From the NCBI GenBank assembly GCA_903922535.1, contig CAIXUF010000898.1, positions 1-17,081 of the forward strand: 17,081 nucleotides of DNA. The letters run 5' to 3'. The stretch comes from Candidatus Hydrogenedentota bacterium (GTDB lineage Bacteria; Hydrogenedentota; Hydrogenedentia; Hydrogenedentiales; CAITNO01). Shown here piece by piece: positions 6,598 to 13,907 of the stretch. The first letter of the stretch is position 1. Each line of letters begins with the position of its first letter. The translations under genes and the position numbers were made by a program. The notes beneath the pieces were generated by a model. It was not told where the DNA came from, ran no database searches, and worked only from the letters and a program-made list of their open reading frames with translations.

Positions 6598-7643
6598 TCT
6601 TTTGGACGAAACGGCGAAAGGTGGAGGCGTTGTTGGCCGCGTCGCTGTACGAACCCCTGGTGGGCGCCGAGCGCCGGATGCTGGAAATCGTCCTGGAGGG
6701 CGACTCACAGCTCAGGTCTGAGGCGGAGGCGCTCGGTCGGGTGCGACGCATGGTGCGGCTCGAAACGCCCGAATTCACCGGCGATCTCGTTCCGCTGCTC
6801 CATGCGAGACTGCTCGAAGTCGTTCCCCAGCGGGGTGCATGGATTTCCTGGCGCTGGATTTCCGGTGCCACGGTGGCTGTGGGTGCGGGCGTGATTATGT
6901 TTGTTTCGGTCCTTGGCGGACCGGATTCTGTCACAGCGCCTTCGGTGAGGACGAGTCCGGTTGCCCCGCAAGTGGCACTTTCACCGGTGAAAGAGGCCAT
7001 TTCGAAAGCAAATGATCTGATGGCGTCAAGGAACCTGCTGGGCGCCCGGACCGTTTTGGACCGGGCACTTGCCAACAACCCCGGAAATGCGGCCGCAGGT
7101 GAGGCGCAGCAACTGCTGGCAAATCTCGAATTCAGCGAGTTTCAGCGTTATCCGGAAGCCTACGCCGCATACGACACGCTGCGCACCCGCTATCCGGAAG
7201 CCTTCATGAACAGCCCCGAAAGCGTTCAGCGCTTCAATCTACTGGATGAGGCCAGACGCTCGGGATACGCCCCCATGTACGCGCTGGCCGCAATCCGCAA
7301 CAATCCCGCCAATGCCTTCGAGCAGTGTGAACGGCTCGTGGCGCAGTATCCCGACTCACTGGTCGCCTCGATGGCGATGAATGAGATGCGCGTGATGGTC
7401 GGCCTTCCGGAACAGTTGGACGGCGCGTCGCATGTCGCGGCGCTGGAGCGCGTCAGAAACAAGTGCAGCGACCCCTCGGCGGTGGCCCAGGTGACGCTTG
7501 CCCTCGGCAATGTCTACAGGGACGACCTGTGCGACACGCGAAGGGCCCGGCTGTTCTACAATGAGGCCGCATCAAGCGGACATTCAGCCGTCGTGACCCG
7601 CGCCCAGGAAGCGTTGGCCAAACTTGCCATGGACACGCCATGA
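6594..7643 (+). CDS. Putative anti-sigma factor: single-pass membrane protein with TPR-like repeats
   Basis: This 349-aa protein is translationally coupled to the ECF sigma gene (ATGA overlap). Residues 1-80 have no signal peptide and include LYEPLVGAERRMLEIVLEGDSQLRSEAEAL. That stretch resembles the helical sigma-binding segment of anti-sigma factors, but the Cys/His zinc motif is missing. One membrane helix lies at about residues 88-108. The remaining 220 or so residues, probably periplasmic, look like tetratricopeptide-type helical repeats (KANDLMASRNLLGARTVLDRAL, then YPEAYAAYDTLRTRYPEAF, and ARLFYNEAASSGHSAVVTRAQEALAKLA). I infer that it holds the sigma factor at the membrane and senses a periplasmic partner. 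The layout and operon support this; no family match is certain. Confidence 0.7.
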   Translation: MIFWTKRRKVEALLAASLYEPLVGAERRMLEIVLEGDSQLRSEAEALGRVRRMVRLETPEFTGDLVPLLHARLLEVVPQRGAWISWRWISGATVAVGAGVIMFVSVLGGPDSVTAPSVRTSPVAPQVALSPVKEAISKANDLMASRNLLGARTVLDRALANNPGNAAAGEAQQLLANLEFSEFQRYPEAYAAYDTLRTRYPEAFMNSPESVQRFNLLDEARRSGYAPMYALAAIRNNPANAFEQCERLVAQYPDSLVASMAMNEMRVMVGLPEQLDGASHVAALERVRNKCSDPSAVAQVTLALGNVYRDDLCDTRRARLFYNEAASSGHSAVVTRAQEALAKLAMDTP

Positions 7644-7653
7644 CCCCTGCTGT

Positions 7654-7682
7654 TTGCTCTTCCGCTCCCGATGTGTTAACAT
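7654..7682 (+). promoter_or_regulatory. Candidate extended -10 promoter for the T2SS operon
   Basis: TTGCTC (7654-7659), 17 bases, then TAACAT (7677-7682) preceded by TGT, giving an extended -10 (TGnTAACAT). It lies 41 bases before the GTG start of gspE in the 80-base gap after the anti-sigma gene. The match is moderate, and read-through from the sigma operon is equally possible. Confidence 0.35.
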
Positions 7683-7723
7683 TTTACAGATAAACCACTT
7701 GCAAAGATTGGGAGCCCTCCTGA

Positions 7724-9478
7724 GTGCCAGTTTACAGCGGTCTTGAACAGTACCTAATCCGTCAGGGCTTGGTCGATGAGGCCCGCATGGACCGGGCCAA
7801 GAGTGAGGCGGCCAAAAGCGGGGCCAACCTAATCCCCGTCATCTCCCAGTTGGGATTCGCCCCCGCCGACAAGGTGTATCAGGCGCTCGCCAGCTTTTGC
7901 GAGATGCGTTTCGTTCTCCCGTCCAAGATGGAAATCCCCCCCGAACTCATCGAAAAGGTGCCCGCCCGCTTTGCCACCCACTACGGTTTCGTGCCCATTC
8001 AGGAGCGCAATGGAATCTTGGTGGTGGCCATCAGCGAACCGCTCAACGCCCAGTTGCTCGACGACATAAGGTTGGTGCTGAAGCGGCGGGTTGAGGCCGT
8101 CGTGACCACGCCCCAGGAGATTAGCCGGGTCACCAAGGACCTCTACGGCGTCGGCGCGGACACGATGGAGAAGATTCTCATCAACGCCGACGGCATGGAG
8201 GGCGTGGTCAATCTGGAAGGGACCCAGGTCAACTCCGACCTTGGCGACGACAGCATCGACGCGTCGATTATCAAATTCGTCAACGAACTCATACTTGAGG
8301 CAATACAGTCCGACACGACCGACATTCACATTGAGCCTTTTGAGGACAGTCTGCGGGTCCGGTACCGCATTGACGGCATCCTTCACCAGGCCCCGACCCC
8401 GCCGTCCATTCGCGGGTTCCACTCGGCCATCGTGTCCCGCATCAAGATCATGGCCAATCTGAACATCGCCGAGAAGCGGCTCCCCCAGGACGGAAAGATT
8501 CTGGCGTCGTTTGGCGACGCCCATTACGATCTTCGCGTGTCCATTCTGCCCACCCCCCACGGCGAATCGGTGAACATCCGCATACTGAGCCGCACCTCCA
8601 TGGCGCTCACCCTGGACCAGTTGGGTTTCCTGCCGGAGGACATGGGCGAATTCAGCCGCCTTATCAGCAAGCCCCACGGGATTATCCTAGTCACCGGCCC
8701 CACCGGCAGCGGAAAAACCACCACCCTGTACGCCGCCCTGGCCAAGTTGAACCAGGTGGATCGCAAGATTATTACCATAGAGGACCCGATCGAGTACCAG
8801 TTGGCCGGGATTTCCCAGATGCAGGTGCAGCCCAGGATCGGCTTCGACTTTGCGCTGGGGCTGCGGTCCATGCTGCGCCATGATCCCGACATCATGTTGG
8901 TCGGCGAAATCCGCGACCATGAGACCGCGGAAATGGCGATCCGCTCCAGCCTCACGGGCCACCTCGTGCTGAGCACGCTGCACACAAACGATTCCGCGGG
9001 CGCCGTGACCCGTCTGGTGGACATGGGCGTCGAGCCCTTCCTTATCTCAAGCACCATGATCGCCTCCATAGCCCAGCGCCTGGTCCGGCGGATTTGCCGC
9101 CATTGCGGCGCCCCGCACGAACCCGACGCCGTCGTCCTGCTCCATGAATTCGGCATCGGCCCCCAGCACATGAAGGGCGGAAAGTTCCGCATGGGCGCCG
9201 GTTGCGACGAATGCCGCCACACCGGCTACCGTGGCCGCCTGGCCGTCTACGAAATGCTGGCCTTTACCGAGCAGATAAAGGAGATGACCGTGCACCGGGC
9301 AAACGCGCTCGACATCAAGAAGGTCGCCGTGCGCAACGGAATGAAGACGCTGCGCGCCTCGGGCTGGCAGCGCATCTGGTCCGGCGACACCACGCTTGAG
9401 GAGGTCCTTCGCGTGACGGCCGATTCAGAGTCGATTGGCTTCGAACTGGATGGCGGCCATGCCCCAGTTCCGGTATGA
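7724..9478 (+). CDS. gspE: Type II secretion ATPase GspE
   Basis: This 584-aa cytoplasmic AAA-like ATPase powers pseudopilus assembly. Residues about 1-150 are a GspE/MshE N-terminal domain that docks on GspL. The ATPase core has Walker A GPTGSGKTTT (325-334), an Asp box (ITIEDPIEYQL), Walker B IMLVGEIRD (390-398, Glu395) and a His box TGHLVLSTLHTN from residue 411. A zinc-binding tetracysteine follows, C458-x2-C461 and C494-x2-C497, as in GspE/PilB but not PilT. The start is GTG 7724, with GGGAG (7710-7714) 9 bases upstream. It is the first gene of the T2SS operon, and gspF overlaps its end. PilB is the alternative reading, but the GspK and GspL genes downstream favour T2SS. Confidence 0.95.
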   Translation: MPVYSGLEQYLIRQGLVDEARMDRAKSEAAKSGANLIPVISQLGFAPADKVYQALASFCEMRFVLPSKMEIPPELIEKVPARFATHYGFVPIQERNGILVVAISEPLNAQLLDDIRLVLKRRVEAVVTTPQEISRVTKDLYGVGADTMEKILINADGMEGVVNLEGTQVNSDLGDDSIDASIIKFVNELILEAIQSDTTDIHIEPFEDSLRVRYRIDGILHQAPTPPSIRGFHSAIVSRIKIMANLNIAEKRLPQDGKILASFGDAHYDLRVSILPTPHGESVNIRILSRTSMALTLDQLGFLPEDMGEFSRLISKPHGIILVTGPTGSGKTTTLYAALAKLNQVDRKIITIEDPIEYQLAGISQMQVQPRIGFDFALGLRSMLRHDPDIMLVGEIRDHETAEMAIRSSLTGHLVLSTLHTNDSAGAVTRLVDMGVEPFLISSTMIASIAQRLVRRICRHCGAPHEPDAVVLLHEFGIGPQHMKGGKFRMGAGCDECRHTGYRGRLAVYEMLAFTEQIKEMTVHRANALDIKKVAVRNGMKTLRASGWQRIWSGDTTLEEVLRVTADSESIGFELDGGHAPVPV

Positions 9479-10673
9479 GGTAAAGAAAGGCCCCGGGGCG
9501 GTCTCCAAGGGGGTCATTGAGGCGGAGAACCAGCGCTCCGCCATCGCGCGGCTGCGCGACATGGGCTATTTTCCCATCCGCGTCGAGGAGGCCCGGGCGG
9601 AGGAGAAAAAGGACACGCTGCGCGAGGCCCTCGCGCGGGTCCGCCTCAAGGACCGCAACCTGTTCTTCCGCCAGTTGGCCAATCTGCTCGAGTCGGGGAT
9701 GATGATCACGCGCGCCCTGCGCACCCTGGTTGAGCAGACCGAAAACCCCAAACTGGTGAAGATTATCGAGCAGCTTCGCGACGACGTCCAGAAGGGAAAC
9801 AGCCTGGCCGAGGCGATGGAAAAGCATCCCAGCGTGTTCCCCAACATGTATTGCAGCCTTGTCCGGGCCGGCGAGGCCGGCGGCATGCTCGAAGAGGTGC
9901 TTTGGCGCATCTGTGCCTTTGGCGAGCAGGAGGAGGAACTGCGCGGCAAGGCCGTTGGCGCCATGGTGTATCCCGCCTTCCTGACCACCGTCGGCTCCAT
10001 CGCCATCTTCATCCTGGTCTCCTTTGTGTTTCCCAAATTTATCAAGGTCTTCGAGGAGTTTCACGCCCAACTGCCCCTGCCCACGGTCATCGTGATGGCC
10101 ATATGCAAGTTCATGGGAATGTGGTGGTGGGCCGTGCTGGCCGGGCTCGTGCTTTTCGCGGTGGCACTGCTGCGGTGGCTGCGCACCGAAGACGGTCGGC
10201 GCAGGCTGCACGGGTTCGTGCTCAGGGTGCCCGTGGTCAAGTCGGTTGTGCTGAAATACGAAATGGCGAAATTCGCAAGGACGCTCGGCACGCTCATGGA
10301 CAATGGCGTGCCGATCCTCACCTCCATAAAGATCACCGCCGAAACCATGACCAACGTGCTCATCCGCGACGAGGTCAGCCAGATGCACATCGGCGTCACC
10401 GAGGGCGACAGTCTGAGCGAGACCATGCGGCGCGGAAAGTTTTTCCCGCCCATGGTGATGAGCATGTTTGCCGTGGGCGAGGAGAGCGGACGGGTCGGCA
10501 CGGTGGCAAAGCGCGTTGCGGACGCGTATGATTTGGAGGTGGACCGCGCGGTAAAGGCGCTGACCGCGCTTTTCGAGCCGCTGCTGATTGTCGTCATGGG
10601 TGTGATCGTGGGTTTCCTCGTGATAGCCATGCTTCTGCCCATGCTGAATCTGAGTTCAACCGTCGGAGCCTGA
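9459..10673 (+). CDS. gspF: Type II secretion inner-membrane platform protein GspF
   Basis: The protein has 404 aa from ATG 9459 (MPQFRYEV, the usual GspF opening). In-frame ATGs at 9435 and 9450 add a few residues and lack typical sequence. The gene overlaps gspE by 20 bases. Two T2SSF helical domains (residues about 67-190 and 270-395) share motifs such as FFRQLANLLESGMMITRAL and KFARTLGTLMDNGVPILTSI, each followed by an E-G-SL--AM/TM segment. Three membrane helices lie at about 173-192, 221-241 and 374-396. GspF is thought to pass the GspE ATPase motion to pseudopilin insertion. The key residues and length are normal for the family. A 72-base gap separates it from gspG. Confidence 0.95.
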   Translation: MPQFRYEVKKGPGAVSKGVIEAENQRSAIARLRDMGYFPIRVEEARAEEKKDTLREALARVRLKDRNLFFRQLANLLESGMMITRALRTLVEQTENPKLVKIIEQLRDDVQKGNSLAEAMEKHPSVFPNMYCSLVRAGEAGGMLEEVLWRICAFGEQEEELRGKAVGAMVYPAFLTTVGSIAIFILVSFVFPKFIKVFEEFHAQLPLPTVIVMAICKFMGMWWWAVLAGLVLFAVALLRWLRTEDGRRRLHGFVLRVPVVKSVVLKYEMAKFARTLGTLMDNGVPILTSIKITAETMTNVLIRDEVSQMHIGVTEGDSLSETMRRGKFFPPMVMSMFAVGEESGRVGTVAKRVADAYDLEVDRAVKALTALFEPLLIVVMGVIVGFLVIAMLLPMLNLSSTVGA

Positions 10674-10704
10674 CGGCTGTCCCCGACTCGTCGCTCCGGT
10701 GCGT

Positions 10705-10710
10705 TATACT
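10705..10710 (+). promoter_or_regulatory. -10-like box upstream of gspG
   Basis: TATACT lies 35 bases before the gspG ATG, in the only sizeable gap (10674-10745) inside the T2SS cluster. It is the same hexamer as the candidate -10 box at 2404. No good -35 box is seen 16-18 bases upstream, so this may be an activator-dependent promoter or chance. Confidence 0.25.
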
Positions 10711-10745
10711 GAATGTGGCGCAGGCAAACAGTGGAGAGTACTGTC

Positions 10746-11168
10746 ATGAAACCGAACGCGGGTTTTACCCTTATCGAACTCATTCTGGTCACGGTGATCA
10801 TCGGCATTCTGGCCGGCATGGTGGCCCTCAACTATAGCGGCCGCGTACGGGACACGCAGGTCCGCGCCGCAAAGGGCGACATTGCCAGCTACAGCAACGC
10901 CGTCGACATGTTCGCCCTGGACAACAACGACGAGTATCCGAAGTCGCTCAATGACCTGTCCGGGGGAAAGAGGAACTACGTCCGCGAGGTGCGGCCCGAC
11001 CCATGGGGCAACCCTTACATCTACACACCGCCCACGGACATGCTCAAGGCCGACTACAAGATCTTCTCGGCCGGGCCCGACGGCGTTCCGGGGAATGAGG
11101 ACGACATCACATCAAGTTCGGCGGACCCGTCCGCGAAGACCGGCCAGGGTAACACAAAGTCAAAATAG
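10746..11168 (+). CDS. gspG: Major pseudopilin GspG
   Basis: This 140-aa protein starts at ATG 10746, with GGAGAG (10733-10738) upstream. MKPNAG|FTLIEL is a class III prepilin leader: cleavage after Gly6 by prepilin peptidase, Phe7 methylated, and Glu at mature position 5. A hydrophobic helix spans residues 7-30. The body matches GspG: AAKGDIASYSNAVDMFALDNNDEYP, then RPDPWGNPYIY, and the calcium-loop region SAGPDGVPGNEDD. It polymerises into the pseudopilus that pushes substrates through the secretin. The segment between DEYP and DPWGNP is shorter than in proteobacterial GspG, which usually has a TTEQGL-type stretch there. A 25-residue polar tail follows the calcium region. The gene is flanked by a 72-base gap and a strong hairpin, so its dosage may be set separately. 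Confidence 0.93.
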   Translation: MKPNAGFTLIELILVTVIIGILAGMVALNYSGRVRDTQVRAAKGDIASYSNAVDMFALDNNDEYPKSLNDLSGGKRNYVREVRPDPWGNPYIYTPPTDMLKADYKIFSAGPDGVPGNEDDITSSSADPSAKTGQGNTKSK

Positions 11169-11189
11169 CCGCGGCCATGATGCCGCGGC
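11168..11189 (+). promoter_or_regulatory. Strong intercistronic hairpin after gspG
   Basis: GCCGCGGC (11168-11175), loop CATGAT, GCCGCGGC (11182-11189): an 8-bp all-GC stem starting at the last base of the gspG stop codon. No T-tract follows, so it is not a typical terminator. It could protect the upstream mRNA from exonucleases or reduce read-through into gspH. Confidence 0.6.
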
Positions 11190-11201
11190 CTGGCGCAGCC
11201 C

Positions 11202-11756
11202 ATGATTGCACTGAAAACACGCAAAATCCGTTCGGCCAGGGAAGGTTCCGTGCCGGGACCGCAGGTCCGAACGGGTTTTACCTTTCTGGAACTGATCGTC
11301 GTGCTGGCACTGCTCGCGATCATTTCGGCAATCATTGTGCCCGTCTACGTCCGTTCCATGAACGGCATCCAGATGCGCAGCGCCCGAAACGATCTTATCG
11401 GAACGCTCCGGTACATCCAGGAACTGTCCGTGCAGGAGTCCAGGGAATACCGGCTCTACATTGACGCCGTGAACGGCCTCTACTGGGTGAAGGTAATGGC
11501 CAAGCTGGTGGACGGCGACAAGATCTTTGAGCCCGTCGAGGAGACCTGGGGCGCGGTGACAAAGCTGCCGGACCAGTTTGTCATCACCAATGTAAAGGCC
11601 CGCAAGGACCGGGGCGACAGGGCCCTGTTCATAGCCTGCCAGCCCAACGGGGCCTCCGATCACGCGGTGATTTCCGTGCGCGACGACCACGCAAAGAAAA
11701 GCAAGTACAAGATCGTCGTGCTCGGGCCGATCGGCAAGATTGAGGTCCAGCAATGA
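11202..11756 (+). CDS. gspH: Minor pseudopilin GspH (GspH/FimT type)
   Basis: The 184-aa protein has a prepilin leader ending RTG|FTFLEL, with Glu30 at mature position 5, a hydrophobic helix to about residue 48, then a beta-rich globular domain. It would be a minor pseudopilin near the pseudopilus tip. Position between gspG and gspI fits gspH, though H-type pseudopilins diverge and the letter rests partly on order. With ATG 11202 the leader is 25 residues and there is no Shine-Dalgarno site. GTG 11250, in frame, would give a 9-residue leader and is preceded by AGGGAAGG (11238-11245) only 4 bases away, so it is a real alternative start. The stop overlaps the gspI start as ATGA. Confidence 0.8.
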   Translation: MIALKTRKIRSAREGSVPGPQVRTGFTFLELIVVLALLAIISAIIVPVYVRSMNGIQMRSARNDLIGTLRYIQELSVQESREYRLYIDAVNGLYWVKVMAKLVDGDKIFEPVEETWGAVTKLPDQFVITNVKARKDRGDRALFIACQPNGASDHAVISVRDDHAKKSKYKIVVLGPIGKIEVQQ

Positions 11757-12226
11757 AGCGCCGCGCCAAAGGCGGCTATATCTTTGTCGAGACGCTCGTC
11801 GCCATGGCGATCCTGAGCGTCAGCGCGATCGTGATCCAGGAGTCGATTCGGCAGGCCATCCTCGCCAGAGCCCAGGCCATGGACTACACCACGGCCCGTT
11901 TTCTGCTGGAAAAGGTCATGGCCGACCGCATGCTGGTCTTTGAACAGCCCGAGGGGGAGGGAAAAGGAGTTTTCGACGCCCCCTTCGAGCGTTTTGCCTA
12001 CACCTGGGAGGTGAAGCGGGTGGAGATTCCCATGCCCGATCTTCCCCCAACGATGACGCCCGAGGATGTCAAATTCTTCAAGGACAACTACATCAAGTAC
12101 ATCGGAAAACTGGGCGCAAAGGTGACCTGGTCGAGGGCTGGCGTGCCGTTCACCGCCGCCGCCGAGACACTGCTCAGAAAAGACCTGGTATGGATGCCGC
12201 CCGCAGAGCCTGGAGCGCCGGCATGA
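11753..12226 (+). CDS. gspI: Minor pseudopilin GspI
   Basis: The 157-aa protein opens with MKRRAKGG|YIFVETLVAMAIL: a short basic leader, Gly8 at the cleavage site, Glu13 at mature position 5 and a V-TLVAMAILS helix typical of GspI. The first mature residue is Tyr instead of the usual Phe or Met. The globular part is short, with an EVKRVEIP strand and a longer helical insertion (PEDVKFFKDNYIKYIGKLG) before VTW. GspI, J and K form the tip complex that starts pseudopilus assembly. ATGA overlaps at both ends (gspH and gspJ) show tight translational coupling. Confidence 0.85.
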   Translation: MKRRAKGGYIFVETLVAMAILSVSAIVIQESIRQAILARAQAMDYTTARFLLEKVMADRMLVFEQPEGEGKGVFDAPFERFAYTWEVKRVEIPMPDLPPTMTPEDVKFFKDNYIKYIGKLGAKVTWSRAGVPFTAAAETLLRKDLVWMPPAEPGAPA

Positions 12227-12969
12227 GCACCGGGGTGCACAAATGCACACGGCGTCTCCGGCAGGGGTTCACCCTGGCCGAACTGCTGGTCGCCACCACG
12301 CTGTTGAGCATCGTGATGAGTTCCGTCTATGTCCTGTTCAATTCCTCCCTGAGGGCGTGGCGGACCGTGGAATCCGGTTTTGACGCCCATCTTGAGGCCA
12401 GAGCCTTCATGTCCATATTCTCCCATGAGTACGGAAATCTTGTGGCCCGGGCAAGCCACCTCTTCGAGGGCAAGGATGACACCTTGACCATGTTCGTTGT
12501 CGCCCAGCCCGAAAACCTTGAACAGGGGCAAAGCCGGCGGCTCATGCGCGTGGAGTATTCCTACAACCGCGGCAAGAACGAGGTGATCCGCGAGGAGGCC
12601 TTTGTCGAATCAGCCCTGCCCCAGGTGCCCACGGATGGACAGCGGATCAGGGAGGAACGCATGAAGCTCAGCAAGAAGCACCGGACGGTGCTGGTGAACA
12701 ATGCCACTGCCTTTCGCATTCGCTACATTTGGGTGCCGCTTGCTGAAGGCTGGGACCCCAAGACGCCTCCTGAGCCGGTGCCGCCCGTCTACATGGACGT
12801 TCACAGGCAGCGGTGGGGGCTGCCACAGGCCGTGGAGATTACCCTGGAGGTGACAAATCCCAAGGACCCGGAGGACAGGTACACCGTCACCTCGACCTTT
12901 CCCGCGCGCGCGCCCTCCAACAGAATGCTGCGTTCGTCGCTCGACATGATGTGGGAGGCCAAACTGTGA
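12223..12969 (+). CDS. gspJ: Minor pseudopilin GspJ
   Basis: This 248-aa protein is read from ATG 12223, which overlaps the gspI stop as ATGA; the upstream in-frame ATG at 12190 lies inside gspI. The leader ends RRLRQG|FTLAELLVATTLLSI, with Gly15 at cleavage and Glu20 at mature position 5. A large beta-rich globular domain follows (MRVEYSYNRGKNEVIREE, FRIRYIW, AVEITLEVTNP), with the length and late V-I-L-V strands typical of GspJ. A proline-rich loop (PKTPPEPVPPVYMDVH) is inserted before the last strands. It should join GspI and GspK in the pseudopilus tip. Its stop overlaps the gspK start by one base (TGATG). Confidence 0.87.
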   Translation: MSTGVHKCTRRLRQGFTLAELLVATTLLSIVMSSVYVLFNSSLRAWRTVESGFDAHLEARAFMSIFSHEYGNLVARASHLFEGKDDTLTMFVVAQPENLEQGQSRRLMRVEYSYNRGKNEVIREEAFVESALPQVPTDGQRIREERMKLSKKHRTVLVNNATAFRIRYIWVPLAEGWDPKTPPEPVPPVYMDVHRQRWGLPQAVEITLEVTNPKDPEDRYTVTSTFPARAPSNRMLRSSLDMMWEAKL

Positions 12970-13907
12970 TGCGGCGGCAGCAGGGATTTGTGCTCATGTG
13001 CGTGCTGTGGGTGGTCGCCATGCTCACCGTCATCACCCTCGGTTTTGGGCACCGGGCCGCCCTTGATCGCCGCGCCGCCGCCTACGCGCTGGATCACTCC
13101 GTGGCCATGGCCGCCGCGCGCGGCGCCGTGGAGCGGGGCATTGTCGAAATTGCCAACCGCGGCGTCAAGATGCGCATGCTTCCGCTCAGCATGCGCGGGG
13201 GCACTCATCTCGGCGAAGCCTGGGCAAATCCCGTCAATATTTACAAGGAGGGCAACCTCACGGCCGATGATTCCCTGAAGCACGACGAGGCTTCCTACAT
13301 CATCACCGACGAGGATCGCTTCATCAACATAAACTCCGCACCGAAAGACCTGCTCGAGGGCATCAAGGCAATGGACCGCACGCTCGTGCGCCGCATCTGG
13401 TCCCGGCGAACCAAGGAAGAGAACACCGAAGAGGGTGTGGTCCCCTTCAACTCCATCGAGGAACTGCGCTATATGCGCGGCATGGACGACGACGAATGGT
13501 TTGGAACTGCCGGAAAGACGGGACTGAAGGATTTAATCACCGTTTGGGGCGGGACGGGGATCAACGTGAACACGGCGTCCAAGGCCGTGCTCATGTGCGT
13601 TCCGGGCGTGCAGGAGGGCGACATAGACACCATTCTGGGCTATCGCGCCGGACACGACGGCAAGCTAAACACGGCCGATGACCGTGGATTCAGCAGCCTC
13701 GATGACATGAGCGCGAAGACCGGCGTGCAGGGCGCCACACGCGAGGCGCTGAACACTTATTGCACCTGTGATTCCTCGTTCTTTAAGATTACAGGATTGG
13801 CCACGCGGCGCGCGGGGCGCGTCCGGGCCGTTTGCTCGGCAGTTGTCATATTCGGCGAAGGAGGAATGCAAACCGTGGACTGGCAGGAGAAGGCGCTTGG
13901 CTCATAA
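12969..13907 (+). CDS. gspK: Minor pseudopilin GspK
   Basis: This 312-aa protein starts at ATG 12969, sharing one base with the gspJ stop. MRRQQG|FVLMCVLWVVAML is a prepilin leader in which mature position 5 is Cys, not Glu. Lack of Glu5 is a known hallmark of GspK, the tip pseudopilin. The body contains two helix-hairpin-helix-like units of the T2SSK family (FININSAPKDLL and INVNTASKAVLMCVPGV), separated by a large helical insertion. An Asp-rich segment (DGKLNTADD) may bind metal. It caps the pseudopilus with GspI and GspJ and may contact substrates. Its 3' end overlaps gspL by 11 bases. Confidence 0.92.
   Translation: MRRQQGFVLMCVLWVVAMLTVITLGFGHRAALDRRAAAYALDHSVAMAAARGAVERGIVEIANRGVKMRMLPLSMRGGTHLGEAWANPVNIYKEGNLTADDSLKHDEASYIITDEDRFININSAPKDLLEGIKAMDRTLVRRIWSRRTKEENTEEGVVPFNSIEELRYMRGMDDDEWFGTAGKTGLKDLITVWGGTGINVNTASKAVLMCVPGVQEGDIDTILGYRAGHDGKLNTADDRGFSSLDDMSAKTGVQGATREALNTYCTCDSSFFKITGLATRRAGRVRAVCSAVVIFGEGGMQTVDWQEKALGS
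13885..13889 (+). promoter_or_regulatory. Ribosome binding site that fixes the TTG start of gspL
   Basis: AGGAG lies 7 bases before TTG 13897. No ATG or GTG sits at a suitable distance in this frame, and the conserved N-terminal strand (ERISVLHFDG) begins a few codons later. Confidence 0.65.
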
